Positions 20,345-30,968 of a DNA stretch of 64,000 nucleotides are shown here, one piece after another. A program made the position numbers and the translations under genes. The stretch covers positions 1 to 64,000 of the forward strand of contig JAHJIY010000051.1 in the NCBI GenBank assembly GCA_018823175.1. The letters are read 5' to 3'. The DNA comes from Pseudomonadota bacterium (lineage in GTDB: Bacteria; Desulfobacterota; Desulfobulbia; Desulfobulbales; JAHJIY01). Below the pieces are notes generated by a model that did not search any database, was not told the origin of the DNA, and was given only the letters and a program-made list of their open reading frames with translations. Position 1 is the stretch's first letter. Each line of letters opens with the position of its first letter.

Positions 20345-23143
20345 TTAATGGATCATCGATAATCTTGACCGGAAACGGTATGATCCTGCCGGCACCGTCA
20401 ATTCTACTCCATCTAAACCGACTTTCCTAACTTTTATTCCGCTCGCCTCAGCAAGTGGTCTGTCGCTTTCGGTAATTGAGGCGTCAGCAGCGGGCAACCG
20501 GACCAGGGCGCTGGTGTTGGCCGGAACTCTGACCTGCAAGGAAAACATATTGTTCGGATCAATCTGCCAGGCCGATTCAATCCGGCCATAAATCGAATCG
20601 TAGGCGGCGGACACCTGTTTAATGGAAAGATCGCCGACCTGCGGCCTGATCAGGATTTTTTGATAGCCGGGCGCCGCCGCTTCGATCCCGGCCAGATATG
20701 AAAAGAGCCATTCCTGAACCGAGCCAAAGGCATAATGGTTGAATGAATTCATGCCGGGATTGGCAAATCCCTTGGCATAAGTGTAACTATTCCAGCGTTC
20801 CCAGACGGTGGTCGCGCCGTTTGTAATCGGATAAAGCCAGGAGGGATAGCCCTGCTGGCGCAGCAATTTAAAAGCCGTCTCCGAGGCCCCGTTTGCAGAC
20901 AGGGCCGGCAGTAGATGTTTGATCCCCAAAAACCCGGTCGATAAATGAAAGTCCTGCATCTTGATCAGCTCGACCAGGATTTGGGTCGCTTTGATTTTCT
21001 GTTGATCATCGAGCAGCTCCATATCCAGGGCCATGGCATAGGCTGTTTGCGAATTGCCCTTGATCCGGCCTTGCGGATCAATAAATGCCTGGGCAAAGGC
21101 CCTTTTGATATTTGCCGATAATTCTTGATATTGACGCATATCCTCATCTTCACCGATCGCCTGGGCCATCTCACTCATCAGTCGGGCATCATAGGCAAAA
21201 TAGGCGGTGGCAATCACATCACGTGGCGTCTGGGAATCAATCGATTGCCAATCCCCCCAATTATTGCCTTGTGGTTTTCTGATCAAACCGGAACTGTTGG
21301 TCGTTAAATAGTCGATGAATTTCTTCATCGCCCCATAATTCCGGCGGATAATCCTCGTATCGCCATAGGCCCGATAGAGGTTATAGGGGCAGATGATCCC
21401 GGCATCCATCCAGCCGGGTGACGGCTCAAACTGCAGAAACGGCAGCGGGGCAAAATCAGGAAAGGCACCGCTTGGCCGCTGATCATCAAAAAGATTGACC
21501 AGCCATTTTTTAAAAAAGGCGCCTAACTCCATATTGTATAGGGCGGATTTGATAAAGATCTGGGCATCGCCGGTCCAGCCCAGTCTTTCATCACGCTGCG
21601 GACAATCGGTCGGGATATCGAAAAAATTGGAGCGCTGAGTCCATAGGATATTCTGATAAAGTTTATTGAGCAGTGGCTCGGAAGTATTGAATTGACTGAC
21701 GATTGCAGCCGAAGAATGCATGACACTGGCGGTAACGGTTGTCAAATCAGGTTTGCCCTCATAACCGGTCAGTTCCACATACTGAAAACCATGATAGGTA
21801 AAAGTTGGTTCCCATTGCTCCGTTTCACCATCCCCTTTAAGAATATAGGTATCGGTTGCCCGGGCATTGCGCAGGTTTTCGGTCATGATCGAGCCGTTTT
21901 TGTGCAGCATCTCGGCAAACCGCAACTGCACAACCTGTCCCCTTGCCCCCTTGACCTGCAACCGCACCCGGCCGGCGAAATTCTGGCCGAAATTAAAAAC
22001 ATAAACCTTGGGTCGCGGTTCCGTAATCGCAAGGGGAGTCAGGGTCTGCTGCGTCCTGACCGGATTTGCCGGATAGGCCTGCAAGATCAGGTCTTTGTTT
22101 GGAGCAACAACCTGGGCCAACGGCCAGGCGGAATCGTCAAAACCGGCTCTTGTCCACCCGGCCCGCTCAAACCGGGCATCATATTTTTCGCCCATCTGGA
22201 TATCGGTGCTTCGGATCGGGCCGGTGGCCGTTTTCCAGCTGGCATCGGTGGTGATTATTTGTTGCCGCCCATCTTCATAGGTTAACTCCAGTTGCATGAG
22301 CAAGGCCGGAACGTCACCGTAAAAACCCCGATTTTCCATGGGGATCAGATGGGGCGGGATGAAACCGACATAACCGGCGTACCAGCCATTGGCCAGAACG
22401 GCAGTCAGGACGTTTTGCCCGGTTAAAACAAGATTAGTGAGATCATAGGTCAGATAAAAAACCCGCTTGTTATAATTTGACCAGCCGGGGGTAAAGGAGT
22501 CCTTGCCCACCGGTTTACCATTAACCGATACCTCAAAAAGGCCAAGAGCCGAGGCATAAAGGGTGGCTTTTTTCAGAGATGATTTGGATAAAAATTCTTT
22601 GCGAAAGATCGGTGGCGGCGGCAGGTGAAGGTTTTTGTCTTCATTCTCGGCAGAGGTATCGTAGCTGATCCAACGGGCCTGCCAGTCATTTTTTTCAATC
22701 AACCCCATGGTCCAGACGGCCGGGGCGCTCCACGCGGAGACGGTATCACTCTGGTCCCAGCTTCTGACCTTCCAGAAACACTCCTGGCGTGAGGAAAGAG
22801 GATGGCCATGATACTCAATCTGGATGGAGCTGCTGCTCATTACCTTACCGCTGTCCCAGAGATCGCCCTGGTTACGGGTCAATTTGTCTTGGCTGGAAGC
22901 AACCAGGATCTGAAAAGCGATCTGCCGCATTCCCCGCTCCGCGCTCTCCATGATCCAGCTCAGCCGGGGAATTCGATCATCAATCCCCTGCGGGTCTGTC
23001 AAGTATTCGCAACGCAAACCGGTAGCGACATGGGAAACCGAGGCCAGGGCAAAATCAGGCCATAAACAAAACAGGATAGAAATCATCAGCATCATACCTG
23101 TTATTAAGTGCTTGTGACGTGGCATTAGGCCAGTATATTCCAT
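20345..23143 (-). CDS. Alpha-L-rhamnosidase, GH78 family
   Basis: 932 aa; DCPQRDERLGWTGDAQ and GATTVWERWNSY catalytic-domain motifs; N-terminal LRCEYLTDPQGIDDRIPRLSW. Confidence 0.93.
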   Translation of the reverse strand: MEYTGLMPRHKHLITGMMLMISILFCLWPDFALASVSHVATGLRCEYLTDPQGIDDRIPRLSWIMESAERGMRQIAFQILVASSQDKLTRNQGDLWDSGKVMSSSSIQIEYHGHPLSSRQECFWKVRSWDQSDTVSAWSAPAVWTMGLIEKNDWQARWISYDTSAENEDKNLHLPPPPIFRKEFLSKSSLKKATLYASALGLFEVSVNGKPVGKDSFTPGWSNYNKRVFYLTYDLTNLVLTGQNVLTAVLANGWYAGYVGFIPPHLIPMENRGFYGDVPALLMQLELTYEDGRQQIITTDASWKTATGPIRSTDIQMGEKYDARFERAGWTRAGFDDSAWPLAQVVAPNKDLILQAYPANPVRTQQTLTPLAITEPRPKVYVFNFGQNFAGRVRLQVKGARGQVVQLRFAEMLHKNGSIMTENLRNARATDTYILKGDGETEQWEPTFTYHGFQYVELTGYEGKPDLTTVTASVMHSSAAIVSQFNTSEPLLNKLYQNILWTQRSNFFDIPTDCPQRDERLGWTGDAQIFIKSALYNMELGAFFKKWLVNLFDDQRPSGAFPDFAPLPFLQFEPSPGWMDAGIICPYNLYRAYGDTRIIRRNYGAMKKFIDYLTTNSSGLIRKPQGNNWGDWQSIDSQTPRDVIATAYFAYDARLMSEMAQAIGEDEDMRQYQELSANIKRAFAQAFIDPQGRIKGNSQTAYAMALDMELLDDQQKIKATQILVELIKMQDFHLSTGFLGIKHLLPALSANGASETAFKLLRQQGYPSWLYPITNGATTVWERWNSYTYAKGFANPGMNSFNHYAFGSVQEWLFSYLAGIEAAAPGYQKILIRPQVGDLSIKQVSAAYDSIYGRIESAWQIDPNNMFSLQVRVPANTSALVRLPAADASITESDRPLAEASGIKVRKVGLDGVELTVPAGSYRFRSRLSMIH

Positions 23144-23155
23144 CTTGGAAAATTA

Positions 23156-24802
23156 TCACCAGTATCCGGTCTTTCTTATCCTGTTCTGGGTGGCGGGATC
23201 GATATTGGGCGCAAATTGATATTCCTGGTCCGTATAGTCTGGCAAGGAGTCCAGATGTTTCTTCAACTTCTGCCGCAACTCCTGATAGACTTCGGGCGCC
23301 TCATTTTTAATGTTTTTTAACTCGTCCGGATCACTATTCAGATTAAATAACAGATCTTTTTCCCCAATTTTTTTCGTCAGATCCTTGCGCACCACCACCA
23401 GCTTCCACTCCACTGAGCGCAGATAGGCAAAATCATTATTCTCGCCGTAAACATATGTCCGGTCCACCACGTCCCCGGTTCCGGTGATTAACGGCAGAAA
23501 ACTTTTGCCATGCAGGTTAAATGGTTTCTCCATGCCGACCACATCGAGGATGGTCGGCATGATATCGATACTCTGCACCATGTCTTTTACTTCCTTGTGT
23601 TCAGACCCCCGTGGCATCTTGATGATCAACGGCACATGGACCTGTTGATCATAATATTCCATACCATGCCCGATAATGCCGTGCTCACCGTGAGATTCCC
23701 CATGATCGCCGGTAACGATCACCATGGTCTTGTCGAAGATCTTTTCCTTTTTCAGGGTGGCGACGATCGATTTGACAATTTCCTGGTCGATCCCCAGAAT
23801 GCAGGCGTCATATAATGAAATAAAATAAGCCAGATTTTCCGGGTCGGATTTATCGATTGACTCGTTATAGGTTTTCATCATCAGATGGCCAAGCTTGATC
23901 CGCTGGTCCGGGATGGTCAGTTCCTCGAGCTTGCCAAACTTCATCTCATCGTATGTGCCGTCAAATACTTCCGGGTTATCCTTAATCGTTGCCGGCGTAA
24001 ATAACTCACTGGCAATGGACCCGGACTGATTCATCGTGTTAATGACAATTTCATAGACCTTCTCCCGCAACTCTCTGAAATTGGCGATAATCGTCCCCTT
24101 TTTCCCGGTCTTGAAGGCATCGCGATACGGCGGCAGGGGGAAATACGGACCATGGGTATGCCGGATATTCATGGCGACAAAAAAAGGCTTTTTCTTATGC
24201 TCACTGATCCATTTCGGGATTTCCTCTTTGCCGTTTAATTGCAGATCAAGGTAATGGGTCGAATCAAATCCCCGGCCAAAACCGGCGTCGAGCGCCAGAT
24301 GCGGCTCATCGAGGACCGCAAACCAGGCGGTTTGATAATCATAAATCTTGAAGAGCTCAGCCAGAGTTTTGACCCGGGGGGAAAGTTTATCCTTAAAGGA
24401 AAAATACACCTTATGAGACTGCGGATAAATCGAGGTCAGAATCGAGATCATACTCGGGAAGGTGTAGCCGGCCTGGGCAAAAGCATTCCTGAACTGATAC
24501 GAACTCTTGGCCAGTTCATCGATCGCCGGGGTGGTCTGCCGCTCATATCCGTAACAGCTCAGGTGATCATCGCGCAAAACATTGATCGTAATCAGGATGA
24601 CGTTGGTATCCCGGCCGATTTCCGCTATTTCTCCCTTTGGCTCGGCATGAAGTTCGTAGGGTTGCATAATGACCAGAAACACGCTGCACAAAAAGGCACC
24701 CACCATTCTGATTGATAACTTCTTAAACGAAGTAAACTTCATTTTATTACCCCTTAAATCTTCCACTCTATCCCCCACTTGGCACGCACTGGTAATTATC
24801 AA
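23156..24802 (-). CDS. Sulfatase-fold hydrolase/transferase lacking the formylglycine motif
   Basis: NVILITINVLRDDHLSCYGYERQTTPAID; TFPSMISILTS at the CxPSR position; MVIVTGDHGESHGEHG. Confidence 0.88.
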   Translation of the reverse strand: MIITSACQVGDRVEDLRGNKMKFTSFKKLSIRMVGAFLCSVFLVIMQPYELHAEPKGEIAEIGRDTNVILITINVLRDDHLSCYGYERQTTPAIDELAKSSYQFRNAFAQAGYTFPSMISILTSIYPQSHKVYFSFKDKLSPRVKTLAELFKIYDYQTAWFAVLDEPHLALDAGFGRGFDSTHYLDLQLNGKEEIPKWISEHKKKPFFVAMNIRHTHGPYFPLPPYRDAFKTGKKGTIIANFRELREKVYEIVINTMNQSGSIASELFTPATIKDNPEVFDGTYDEMKFGKLEELTIPDQRIKLGHLMMKTYNESIDKSDPENLAYFISLYDACILGIDQEIVKSIVATLKKEKIFDKTMVIVTGDHGESHGEHGIIGHGMEYYDQQVHVPLIIKMPRGSEHKEVKDMVQSIDIMPTILDVVGMEKPFNLHGKSFLPLITGTGDVVDRTYVYGENNDFAYLRSVEWKLVVVRKDLTKKIGEKDLLFNLNSDPDELKNIKNEAPEVYQELRQKLKKHLDSLPDYTDQEYQFAPNIDPATQNRIRKTGYW

Positions 24803-24996
24803 AAAACAGGATCTAAAATCTAATTAATTGTTCGGGCAACCTCTATTTTATCTGGGTTAGCCTCAATATCCCCAGCAAAATTATCGATGATTCCACCTCT
24901 GTGGATAAATGGGTAATGTGCAAGAATAAATAAAACTCGTCAAGACCCATAAGTTATTTCTTTGCATATATCTAAATATTTTTGCGGTCATCAAAA

Positions 24997-26286
24997 TCAA
25001 CAGGCGGAAGTCTGCATGATCTGCAGAAGTTTCAAGGAGAAAATGGCGTAACCGCCGAGCACAATCAGGAAAACAATCGTTAATGACAGATTAAAGTCGA
25101 CAGCTGACTCCGGGCTTTTTTTCGTTTTCATTCCAAAAAAAGAATAGATTAAAGCCAGGACAATCCCCAGCCCGGTCAATAAATAGGCGCTGATCAGCAC
25201 CACATTGCTCTCTGGCATGGCGGTCTGCAAAAAACTCAAGGCCGGGAATTCATAGCCGACCGGAATCAAACCCCGGAATTCATCAAGGACCAGGGCGATA
25301 TGAAATAAAATCAATAACGGCACCAGACTTCTCATCTTGAACAGAAACAGGCCGGGATTTTTGCGGATCGTTTTTCTGAACATAAAAAACAACCCGCCGT
25401 TGATCATCGCAAAGAAGATGATCAAAGCCAGGATGAGCAAGGCGATGAATATCGGATAGGAAAGTTCAATCACCGGCAACAGCCGACGATATAAGCCGGT
25501 GGCATAATTACTCTTGATCAGAATCGACACCCCCAGGGTCGTGAGCAGAAAGGAAGGGGCAAAAGCGTCAACGATCGAATTGCAATCCTCGACCCCATTC
25601 TCCTTGGGCGGCAGATGAAAAACCATCCTGGTGGCGTGGCTCGGACACCTCTTCAAACATTCAACCCGGTATCGCCAGTCTCTTGGTTCAGGAATTACTT
25701 CGCCGCTCTTTTTCCCGAACAATGGTTTTGCCCGATCCCAGGTCTGTCGCTTACATTTGCCACAGAGGTGCTCATTACTTTCAAGTCCAGCCAAGGAAAA
25801 CCGGTGATACACCCGGGTAAAAAGCCCAACCGGACAAGCCGCCAGGCAAAAGGCCTTATAACCGAAGAGCAGAACCAGCAAGAGCATCAGCCCAAACAAC
25901 CCGCTGATAAAGATCCGGGTGTAGCCGGCGTTGTATTCCAGAACAAAAATAGCGTCCAGACCGACGATCACCAGATACAGGACCAGAGCGATCGTCAGGC
26001 CGTTTCGGTTAATCCAGTTAGCGGGGAAAAAACGGCAGGGCAAGATCCGGTTTATGGCGACAGCAATCGCCGATAACGGACAGATCGAACACCAGAAACT
26101 GCCGAAGAGCAAAATCAGCAGAGGCACAAAAGGCCACCAGATATGCCAGAAAACAATCATCCCCCAATTGATCGAAGAAAAGGAGGAACTATCGCCCAGG
26201 GCATAAAGAAGCCAACCAAAACAAGTAAGGGTCAGCAGTTGAAAAAAAAGAGGGTAAACTTTTATCCGTTTTAAATAGGCAAGCAT
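24997..26286 (-). CDS. Polytopic membrane protein with CxxCP clusters (NapH/polyferredoxin-like 4Fe-4S protein)
   Basis: CSICPLSAIAVAINR, FCLAACPVGLFTRVYHR, CGKCKRQTW, CLKRCPSHATR; several TM segments. Confidence 0.75.
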   Translation of the reverse strand: MLAYLKRIKVYPLFFQLLTLTCFGWLLYALGDSSSFSSINWGMIVFWHIWWPFVPLLILLFGSFWCSICPLSAIAVAINRILPCRFFPANWINRNGLTIALVLYLVIVGLDAIFVLEYNAGYTRIFISGLFGLMLLLVLLFGYKAFCLAACPVGLFTRVYHRFSLAGLESNEHLCGKCKRQTWDRAKPLFGKKSGEVIPEPRDWRYRVECLKRCPSHATRMVFHLPPKENGVEDCNSIVDAFAPSFLLTTLGVSILIKSNYATGLYRRLLPVIELSYPIFIALLILALIIFFAMINGGLFFMFRKTIRKNPGLFLFKMRSLVPLLILFHIALVLDEFRGLIPVGYEFPALSFLQTAMPESNVVLISAYLLTGLGIVLALIYSFFGMKTKKSPESAVDFNLSLTIVFLIVLGGYAIFSLKLLQIMQTSAC

Positions 26287-26310
26287 AGTCAGGAGGTGAT
26301 CACGGATTAA

Positions 26311-26383
26311 ATGAAAGTGACGAGTAACGAGTAAATAGTAACGAGTTTTCCATCTGATTACTGGTCACCCGTCACCTGCATGC
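26311..26383 (-). repeat. Copy 1 of a shared upstream element (GACGGGT...ACTCGTTACTATTTACTCGTTACT...GTCACTT)
   Basis: Reverse complement nearly identical to the sequence just upstream of the 32001 gene; lies upstream of the gene starting at 26286. Confidence 0.85.
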
Positions 26384-26398
26384 TTGGTTGTTGCCGCA

Positions 26399-27865
26399 TT
26401 ATGAAATCAACCTTTTGGCCTGGTTCCAGGCCGCTACCGGGTTAAAACAATATCGGGGCAGCATTTTAATGACCGTGAGCAGATCGGCCGCGGTCATGCT
26501 TTTAGCCTTATGTTTGGCCCAGCTGCGCCAGGCATATTTCGCCGCCTCTTCCAGATCGGCGGCGCTCATGCTTTCAGTTCTGACCACCGAGGTGAAGTAG
26601 CCGTCTAATTTTTCCCAGTCCGTAACCTTGAGATGACCACATTTAGTCAGCTCATCATAAATCCTGGTGCCCGGCAAAGGGGTCAGGATTGAGAATTGGA
26701 CGGAATCAGGATTTAGTTTTTTGGCAAGACTGACGGTTTTTTCCACACTTTCCCAGGTCTCACCGGGAATTCCGAACATAAAGGTGAGATGGATTTTAAT
26801 CCCCAGAGATTTGGTGATCTCGATATTTTCAATCGCCTTATCAAGATCGAGCTTTTTGCCAACTCTGGCAATCAGGTCCGGGTCGGCCGATTCCACTCCG
26901 TATTTGACGGCTTTGAGACCGGCACCGGCCATCGCCTCCAGAATCTCCCGGTCCATCAAATCGGCCCGGGCCATGATCGCCCAGGGCAGGTCCAGACCGC
27001 GCCGGTTTTTCTCCCGGCAAAAGGCCAGCATCCGCTCCTTGCCGATATTAAAGGTGTCATCATCAAAATAGATCGATTTATAGCCGTATTCGAAGCAGAC
27101 CTGCTCAATTTCATCAAGGATCGCGGCCGGTTGCCTTGGCCGGTAGCTGTTGCCGTCAAGCAACTGCGGCCAGATACAATAACTGCAAGAATACGGGCAC
27201 CCCCGGCTGGCCCACATCTGCAGAGCCGGTTCCGGAATATTACCTGGATTATCAAAATATCTGGCCATCGGCAGGAAATGTCTGGCCGGCCAGGGGAAGG
27301 CATCTGCGTCCTTGATGATTTCTGCCTTGCCGGTCGAGATGACCTTGCCGCTCTGCTCCCGGTAAAGCAGGCCCGGCACCTGTTGCAGATCCTTGTTACC
27401 CGCAATGGCCTTGACCATGTTCAACAGGGTAAACTCATATTCGCCGAGCAGGACAAAATCGACATATTGATGGGTTGCCAGAAATTCCGGCTGGCCCATC
27501 GGGGCATGAGCTCCGCAGAAGACAAGTTTCGCCGGCCGACTCATATCTTTGCTGATTTTCTGGGCAATCAGCAGATCAGCGCTGAATGATGGGGTCGAAA
27601 CCTCCAGCACCACAAGATCAGGGGCGAAGTTCGTAATTTTTTCAATAAACTGTTGGTCCGATAACTCTTCGGCAATGGCATCGACCAGCAGAACCTCAAA
27701 ATTTTCCTTCTCTAAAAAAGCGGCCGCATAGGCCAGCTGAAAGGGAAAAGGCATATAGCGATTGGTTTCCACTTCAAAATGGGGCCAGCGGGAACCGGCC
27801 CGGACCCCGTAAAAACCCGGCTTCTGCCAGGGTGCATTTCCAAGAAAAACTTTCACCATCAACAT
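26399..27865 (-). CDS. B12-binding-domain radical SAM protein
   Basis: N-terminal cobalamin-binding-like region; CxxxCxxC in ASRGCPYSCSYCIWPQ; BchE/elongator-like C-terminus. Confidence 0.9.
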   Translation of the reverse strand: MLMVKVFLGNAPWQKPGFYGVRAGSRWPHFEVETNRYMPFPFQLAYAAAFLEKENFEVLLVDAIAEELSDQQFIEKITNFAPDLVVLEVSTPSFSADLLIAQKISKDMSRPAKLVFCGAHAPMGQPEFLATHQYVDFVLLGEYEFTLLNMVKAIAGNKDLQQVPGLLYREQSGKVISTGKAEIIKDADAFPWPARHFLPMARYFDNPGNIPEPALQMWASRGCPYSCSYCIWPQLLDGNSYRPRQPAAILDEIEQVCFEYGYKSIYFDDDTFNIGKERMLAFCREKNRRGLDLPWAIMARADLMDREILEAMAGAGLKAVKYGVESADPDLIARVGKKLDLDKAIENIEITKSLGIKIHLTFMFGIPGETWESVEKTVSLAKKLNPDSVQFSILTPLPGTRIYDELTKCGHLKVTDWEKLDGYFTSVVRTESMSAADLEEAAKYAWRSWAKHKAKSMTAADLLTVIKMLPRYCFNPVAAWNQAKRLIS

Positions 27866-27942
27866 CTCTCAAGGCTGAATTTTATTCTACAGACGACAAG
27901 AAAGCCCTGTGCCTTTTGCCCCAGAGAACATCCTTTAACTTT

Positions 27943-29238
27943 TCAAACACAGTCAACCGGACTTTCACCCTGCCCGGCCTCGTCCCCTGCCCTGACCGGC
28001 CGGCCATCATTTGCCAGCAACTGCCAGGTGAAAGGATTATAGGTGATGCCGCCGCCGTCTTCCTGTCGGCTTTTGATATGAACAACATAAGACCATTGCC
28101 GGCAATCATAGGCGATATCGGTAAAGGAACTGCCGTATTCATCCGGCCAGATCCCGATGCTGACATAATAATCGCCGGCCAGCAGGTTTAGCTGATCGTA
28201 CCGCAGCAAGATTTCACAATCCCCTTCCAGTTCACCCAGATCAACCTTGGCCCGGGAAGTGTTGGTCCCGTGGACCCAAAGCCCGTCATTGCGGAAAAAC
28301 TGGATCCGGAATACCGGATTATAAACTTTTTTAGTGCAGTGAAAACCGATCCTCACCTGCATCTGCTCCCCGGTCTTGAAGGTGTCGTTTTCGACGCCGT
28401 GCCGGTCGGCAAACACTACCTGTCGAAACTTGATCTCCTTGGTATCGATCCCGTACACATTTTCGGGATTGAACGGATGGAGAGACCGGGGAATCTTGTT
28501 CTGCTCCCGTTCGCAGATATCCCAGTAATCCTTGAGGACCATCTCGGTCTGGCCGTCATGCTTGACCAGGCCTTCTTTCAAGAAAATAACCCGCTGACAG
28601 ATCGCCGAAACATCCCCCAGATTATGGGTGGCAAGGATGATGGTCTTGCCCTGGCTGAGAAAACTTTTTATTTTGGCCAGACATTGACGCTGAAAAACAA
28701 TATCCCCGACCGACAGGATCTCATCCATCAGCAGAATATCAAAATCCATATGCATGGCAATCGAAAAACCGAGGCGGATCACCATCCCGGTGGAGTACGT
28801 ATTGATCGGATGTTCAATATATTCGCCCAAGCCGGAAAAGTCGATGATCTGGTCGAGACGCTGGACAATCTCTTTTTTCCGCAAACCATAAAGGGCGCCT
28901 TTCAGATAGATATTCTGAATGCCGGTCATCCTCGGATGGAGCCCGCTCTGGATATCAAGGATGGTTGAGATCCGGCCGTTGACTTCCACTCGGCCCTCAC
29001 TGGGACTGACGATCCCGGCCAGAATCCGCAACAGAGTGCTTTTGCCGGAGCCGTTCCGGCCGATCAGGCCCAGACACTGGCCGGCCGGGACCTCGAAACT
29101 TACATCCTCCAGGGCGACATTGTTCCTTGCCTCCGCCCTGCTACGGTCAAAACCCGTAAACAGACTTGCCAACCTCGACTTCCGGGAATTATAAGTCGGG
29201 TAATACTTGGCAATATTTATAACTCTTACCTGGGCCAC
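27943..29238 (-). CDS. ABC transporter ATP-binding protein, polysaccharide/O-antigen export (Wzt-like, with C-terminal carbohydrate-binding-like domain)
   Basis: GLIGRNGSGKSTLLRILAGI; YSTGMVIRLGFSIAMHMDFDILLMDEILSVGD; Wzt-C-like tail. Confidence 0.9.
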   Translation of the reverse strand: MAQVRVINIAKYYPTYNSRKSRLASLFTGFDRSRAEARNNVALEDVSFEVPAGQCLGLIGRNGSGKSTLLRILAGIVSPSEGRVEVNGRISTILDIQSGLHPRMTGIQNIYLKGALYGLRKKEIVQRLDQIIDFSGLGEYIEHPINTYSTGMVIRLGFSIAMHMDFDILLMDEILSVGDIVFQRQCLAKIKSFLSQGKTIILATHNLGDVSAICQRVIFLKEGLVKHDGQTEMVLKDYWDICEREQNKIPRSLHPFNPENVYGIDTKEIKFRQVVFADRHGVENDTFKTGEQMQVRIGFHCTKKVYNPVFRIQFFRNDGLWVHGTNTSRAKVDLGELEGDCEILLRYDQLNLLAGDYYVSIGIWPDEYGSSFTDIAYDCRQWSYVVHIKSRQEDGGGITYNPFTWQLLANDGRPVRAGDEAGQGESPVDCV

Positions 29239-29361
29239 GTTTACATCCAGAATTTTTCAATCAATCAGCCATCCCGGCGGAGCATGCTCACCAGAACTCC
29301 ATAACTGCTCACAAAATAGACGCTAAAAATCCGCCAATCTCACAGGGAATAAGAAACAAGT

Positions 29362-30156
29362 TTAAACCAGATCAACAACTTCCCGGCAGGTCTTTTGATA
29401 AAAAATGCCGCCGATCATCAGGACCACCACCGTATGCAGAGCAAACCAGGTGATATCAATTATAGCCGGCAACCGTTGAAAAAGCAGTAAATCACGGTAG
29501 ATCGCAGTAAGACTGACCAGAGGATTCACCCAGCGCATGGTCAGAAACCAGGGCAGACTCTCAACCGTAAACACAATCGGCGAAGCAAAAAACCAGATGG
29601 TCAGCATCGCGATGGTCAGGTGTGAAATGTCGCGCAGGAACACATGGGCCGTTGAAATCAGCATGGTCAGCCCCCAGCAATAAAGAATTTGCAGAGGCAG
29701 GATTAAAGCGATCAGAACAAAAGAGATCCCGACTTCATGGACAAAAAATATTTTCACCCCCATAAAGACGATAATCGCCAGAATCCCGGAAACAGTGGCG
29801 GAGATCACGATATGCAGCGGCAGGATATAGAGCGGCAGTTTATGATTTCTGATTAAATGCGCATGATCGAGCAAGACGGTTGAACCCCGCTGCACCGACT
29901 CCTGAATGACAAACCAGGGCAACATTCCGGCAAACACATACAAGCCGAAATAAGAAGTGTTACCGGCGCTGCTGTTTTCCGGTGGCACTACCGAGGAAAA
30001 TATCAGCACATAAATCCCGGCAATAATCAGGGGCTTGATCATCGCCCAGACAAACCCCAGAATTGACCCGAGGTACTGACTGCGGAAATCATGGGCCGCA
30101 AAGGTCCAGATCAAAAAACGGTTGGCAGCTAATTCTTTAAATATATTCAACGGCAT
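29362..30156 (-). CDS. ABC transporter permease, polysaccharide export (Wzm/TagG-like)
   Basis: ABC-2 type membrane protein directly downstream-coupled to the Wzt-like gene. Confidence 0.9.
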   Translation of the reverse strand: MPLNIFKELAANRFLIWTFAAHDFRSQYLGSILGFVWAMIKPLIIAGIYVLIFSSVVPPENSSAGNTSYFGLYVFAGMLPWFVIQESVQRGSTVLLDHAHLIRNHKLPLYILPLHIVISATVSGILAIIVFMGVKIFFVHEVGISFVLIALILPLQILYCWGLTMLISTAHVFLRDISHLTIAMLTIWFFASPIVFTVESLPWFLTMRWVNPLVSLTAIYRDLLLFQRLPAIIDITWFALHTVVVLMIGGIFYQKTCREVVDLV

Positions 30157-30968
30157 TCCTCAGGATATAACTCGATCATCAGAGGGTCATTTTTCGCTTG
30201 CCGGATAAAATCAGACAAGGACGGGTCATCCTGATTACAATAACTTCTGCTCCGATCAATCATGGAGCACACTTCATCGATCCCGTCAGTTTCAGAAATC
30301 CCGAGATAGCCGGCAACAGAAAGCAGGGACTCTTCCGGTCTGGCCAGCAGGTCTTCATAAATCAACTGGTGGAGATCAACCCCGCTCCCGGCATAGGACA
30401 AGCCCCTTTTAACATAGCAGCCCCACAACGACAGACAGCCGGCCAGATCCTGGCACCGGGCAGAGTAATGATGATGCGAGCGGCCTTCCGGCCGACTGGT
30501 TTCCCGCCGCCAGAGGCTGACCGAAACATCAACCGCATTTCGGATAACATGGATGACTTTTGCCTTAGGGAAACGCTCCAGCCAGAACGGCAGGGTAAAG
30601 GTATTCCGGGGATCTTTAAAACCCCAGGCCAAGGCGGGATAGGCTGATCCTTTTTCCTGTCCGAAAGATGGCTGGCCCCAATACAACCGGAAAAAATTAT
30701 CGTCGACTACGGCTTCAACTTTGCGGGCAGCCCGCCGGCATCTTGATTGATCAGTAAATAAAGAGCCAAGCCGCTGAGCATCATCCCATTTACAATTTTC
30801 CAGCTTCAGCATCTGTTCATTTAATAACTGGAAGCAGATCGATTCATTGCTGTCATCTTTGACACAACCCCAGAATACGCCAATTTTCTCAAGCAGACGA
30901 GTCAGCAGACTTGTGCCGGAGCGATGCATGCCGATGATGATTACCGGCGGAACAGGATTTTCCTTCAT
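30147..30968 (-). CDS. Sulfotransferase family protein
   Basis: 5' PAPS-loop-like IIIGMHRSGTSLLTRLL; AKVIHVIRNAVDVSVSLWRRE. Confidence 0.8.
   Translation of the reverse strand: MKENPVPPVIIIGMHRSGTSLLTRLLEKIGVFWGCVKDDSNESICFQLLNEQMLKLENCKWDDAQRLGSLFTDQSRCRRAARKVEAVVDDNFFRLYWGQPSFGQEKGSAYPALAWGFKDPRNTFTLPFWLERFPKAKVIHVIRNAVDVSVSLWRRETSRPEGRSHHHYSARCQDLAGCLSLWGCYVKRGLSYAGSGVDLHQLIYEDLLARPEESLLSVAGYLGISETDGIDEVCSMIDRSRSYCNQDDPSLSDFIRQAKNDPLMIELYPEECR

Noticed and set aside
28270-28968. 232 aa plus-strand ORF
   Set aside because: Antisense to the Wzt-like ATPase, whose Walker and signature motifs are intact.
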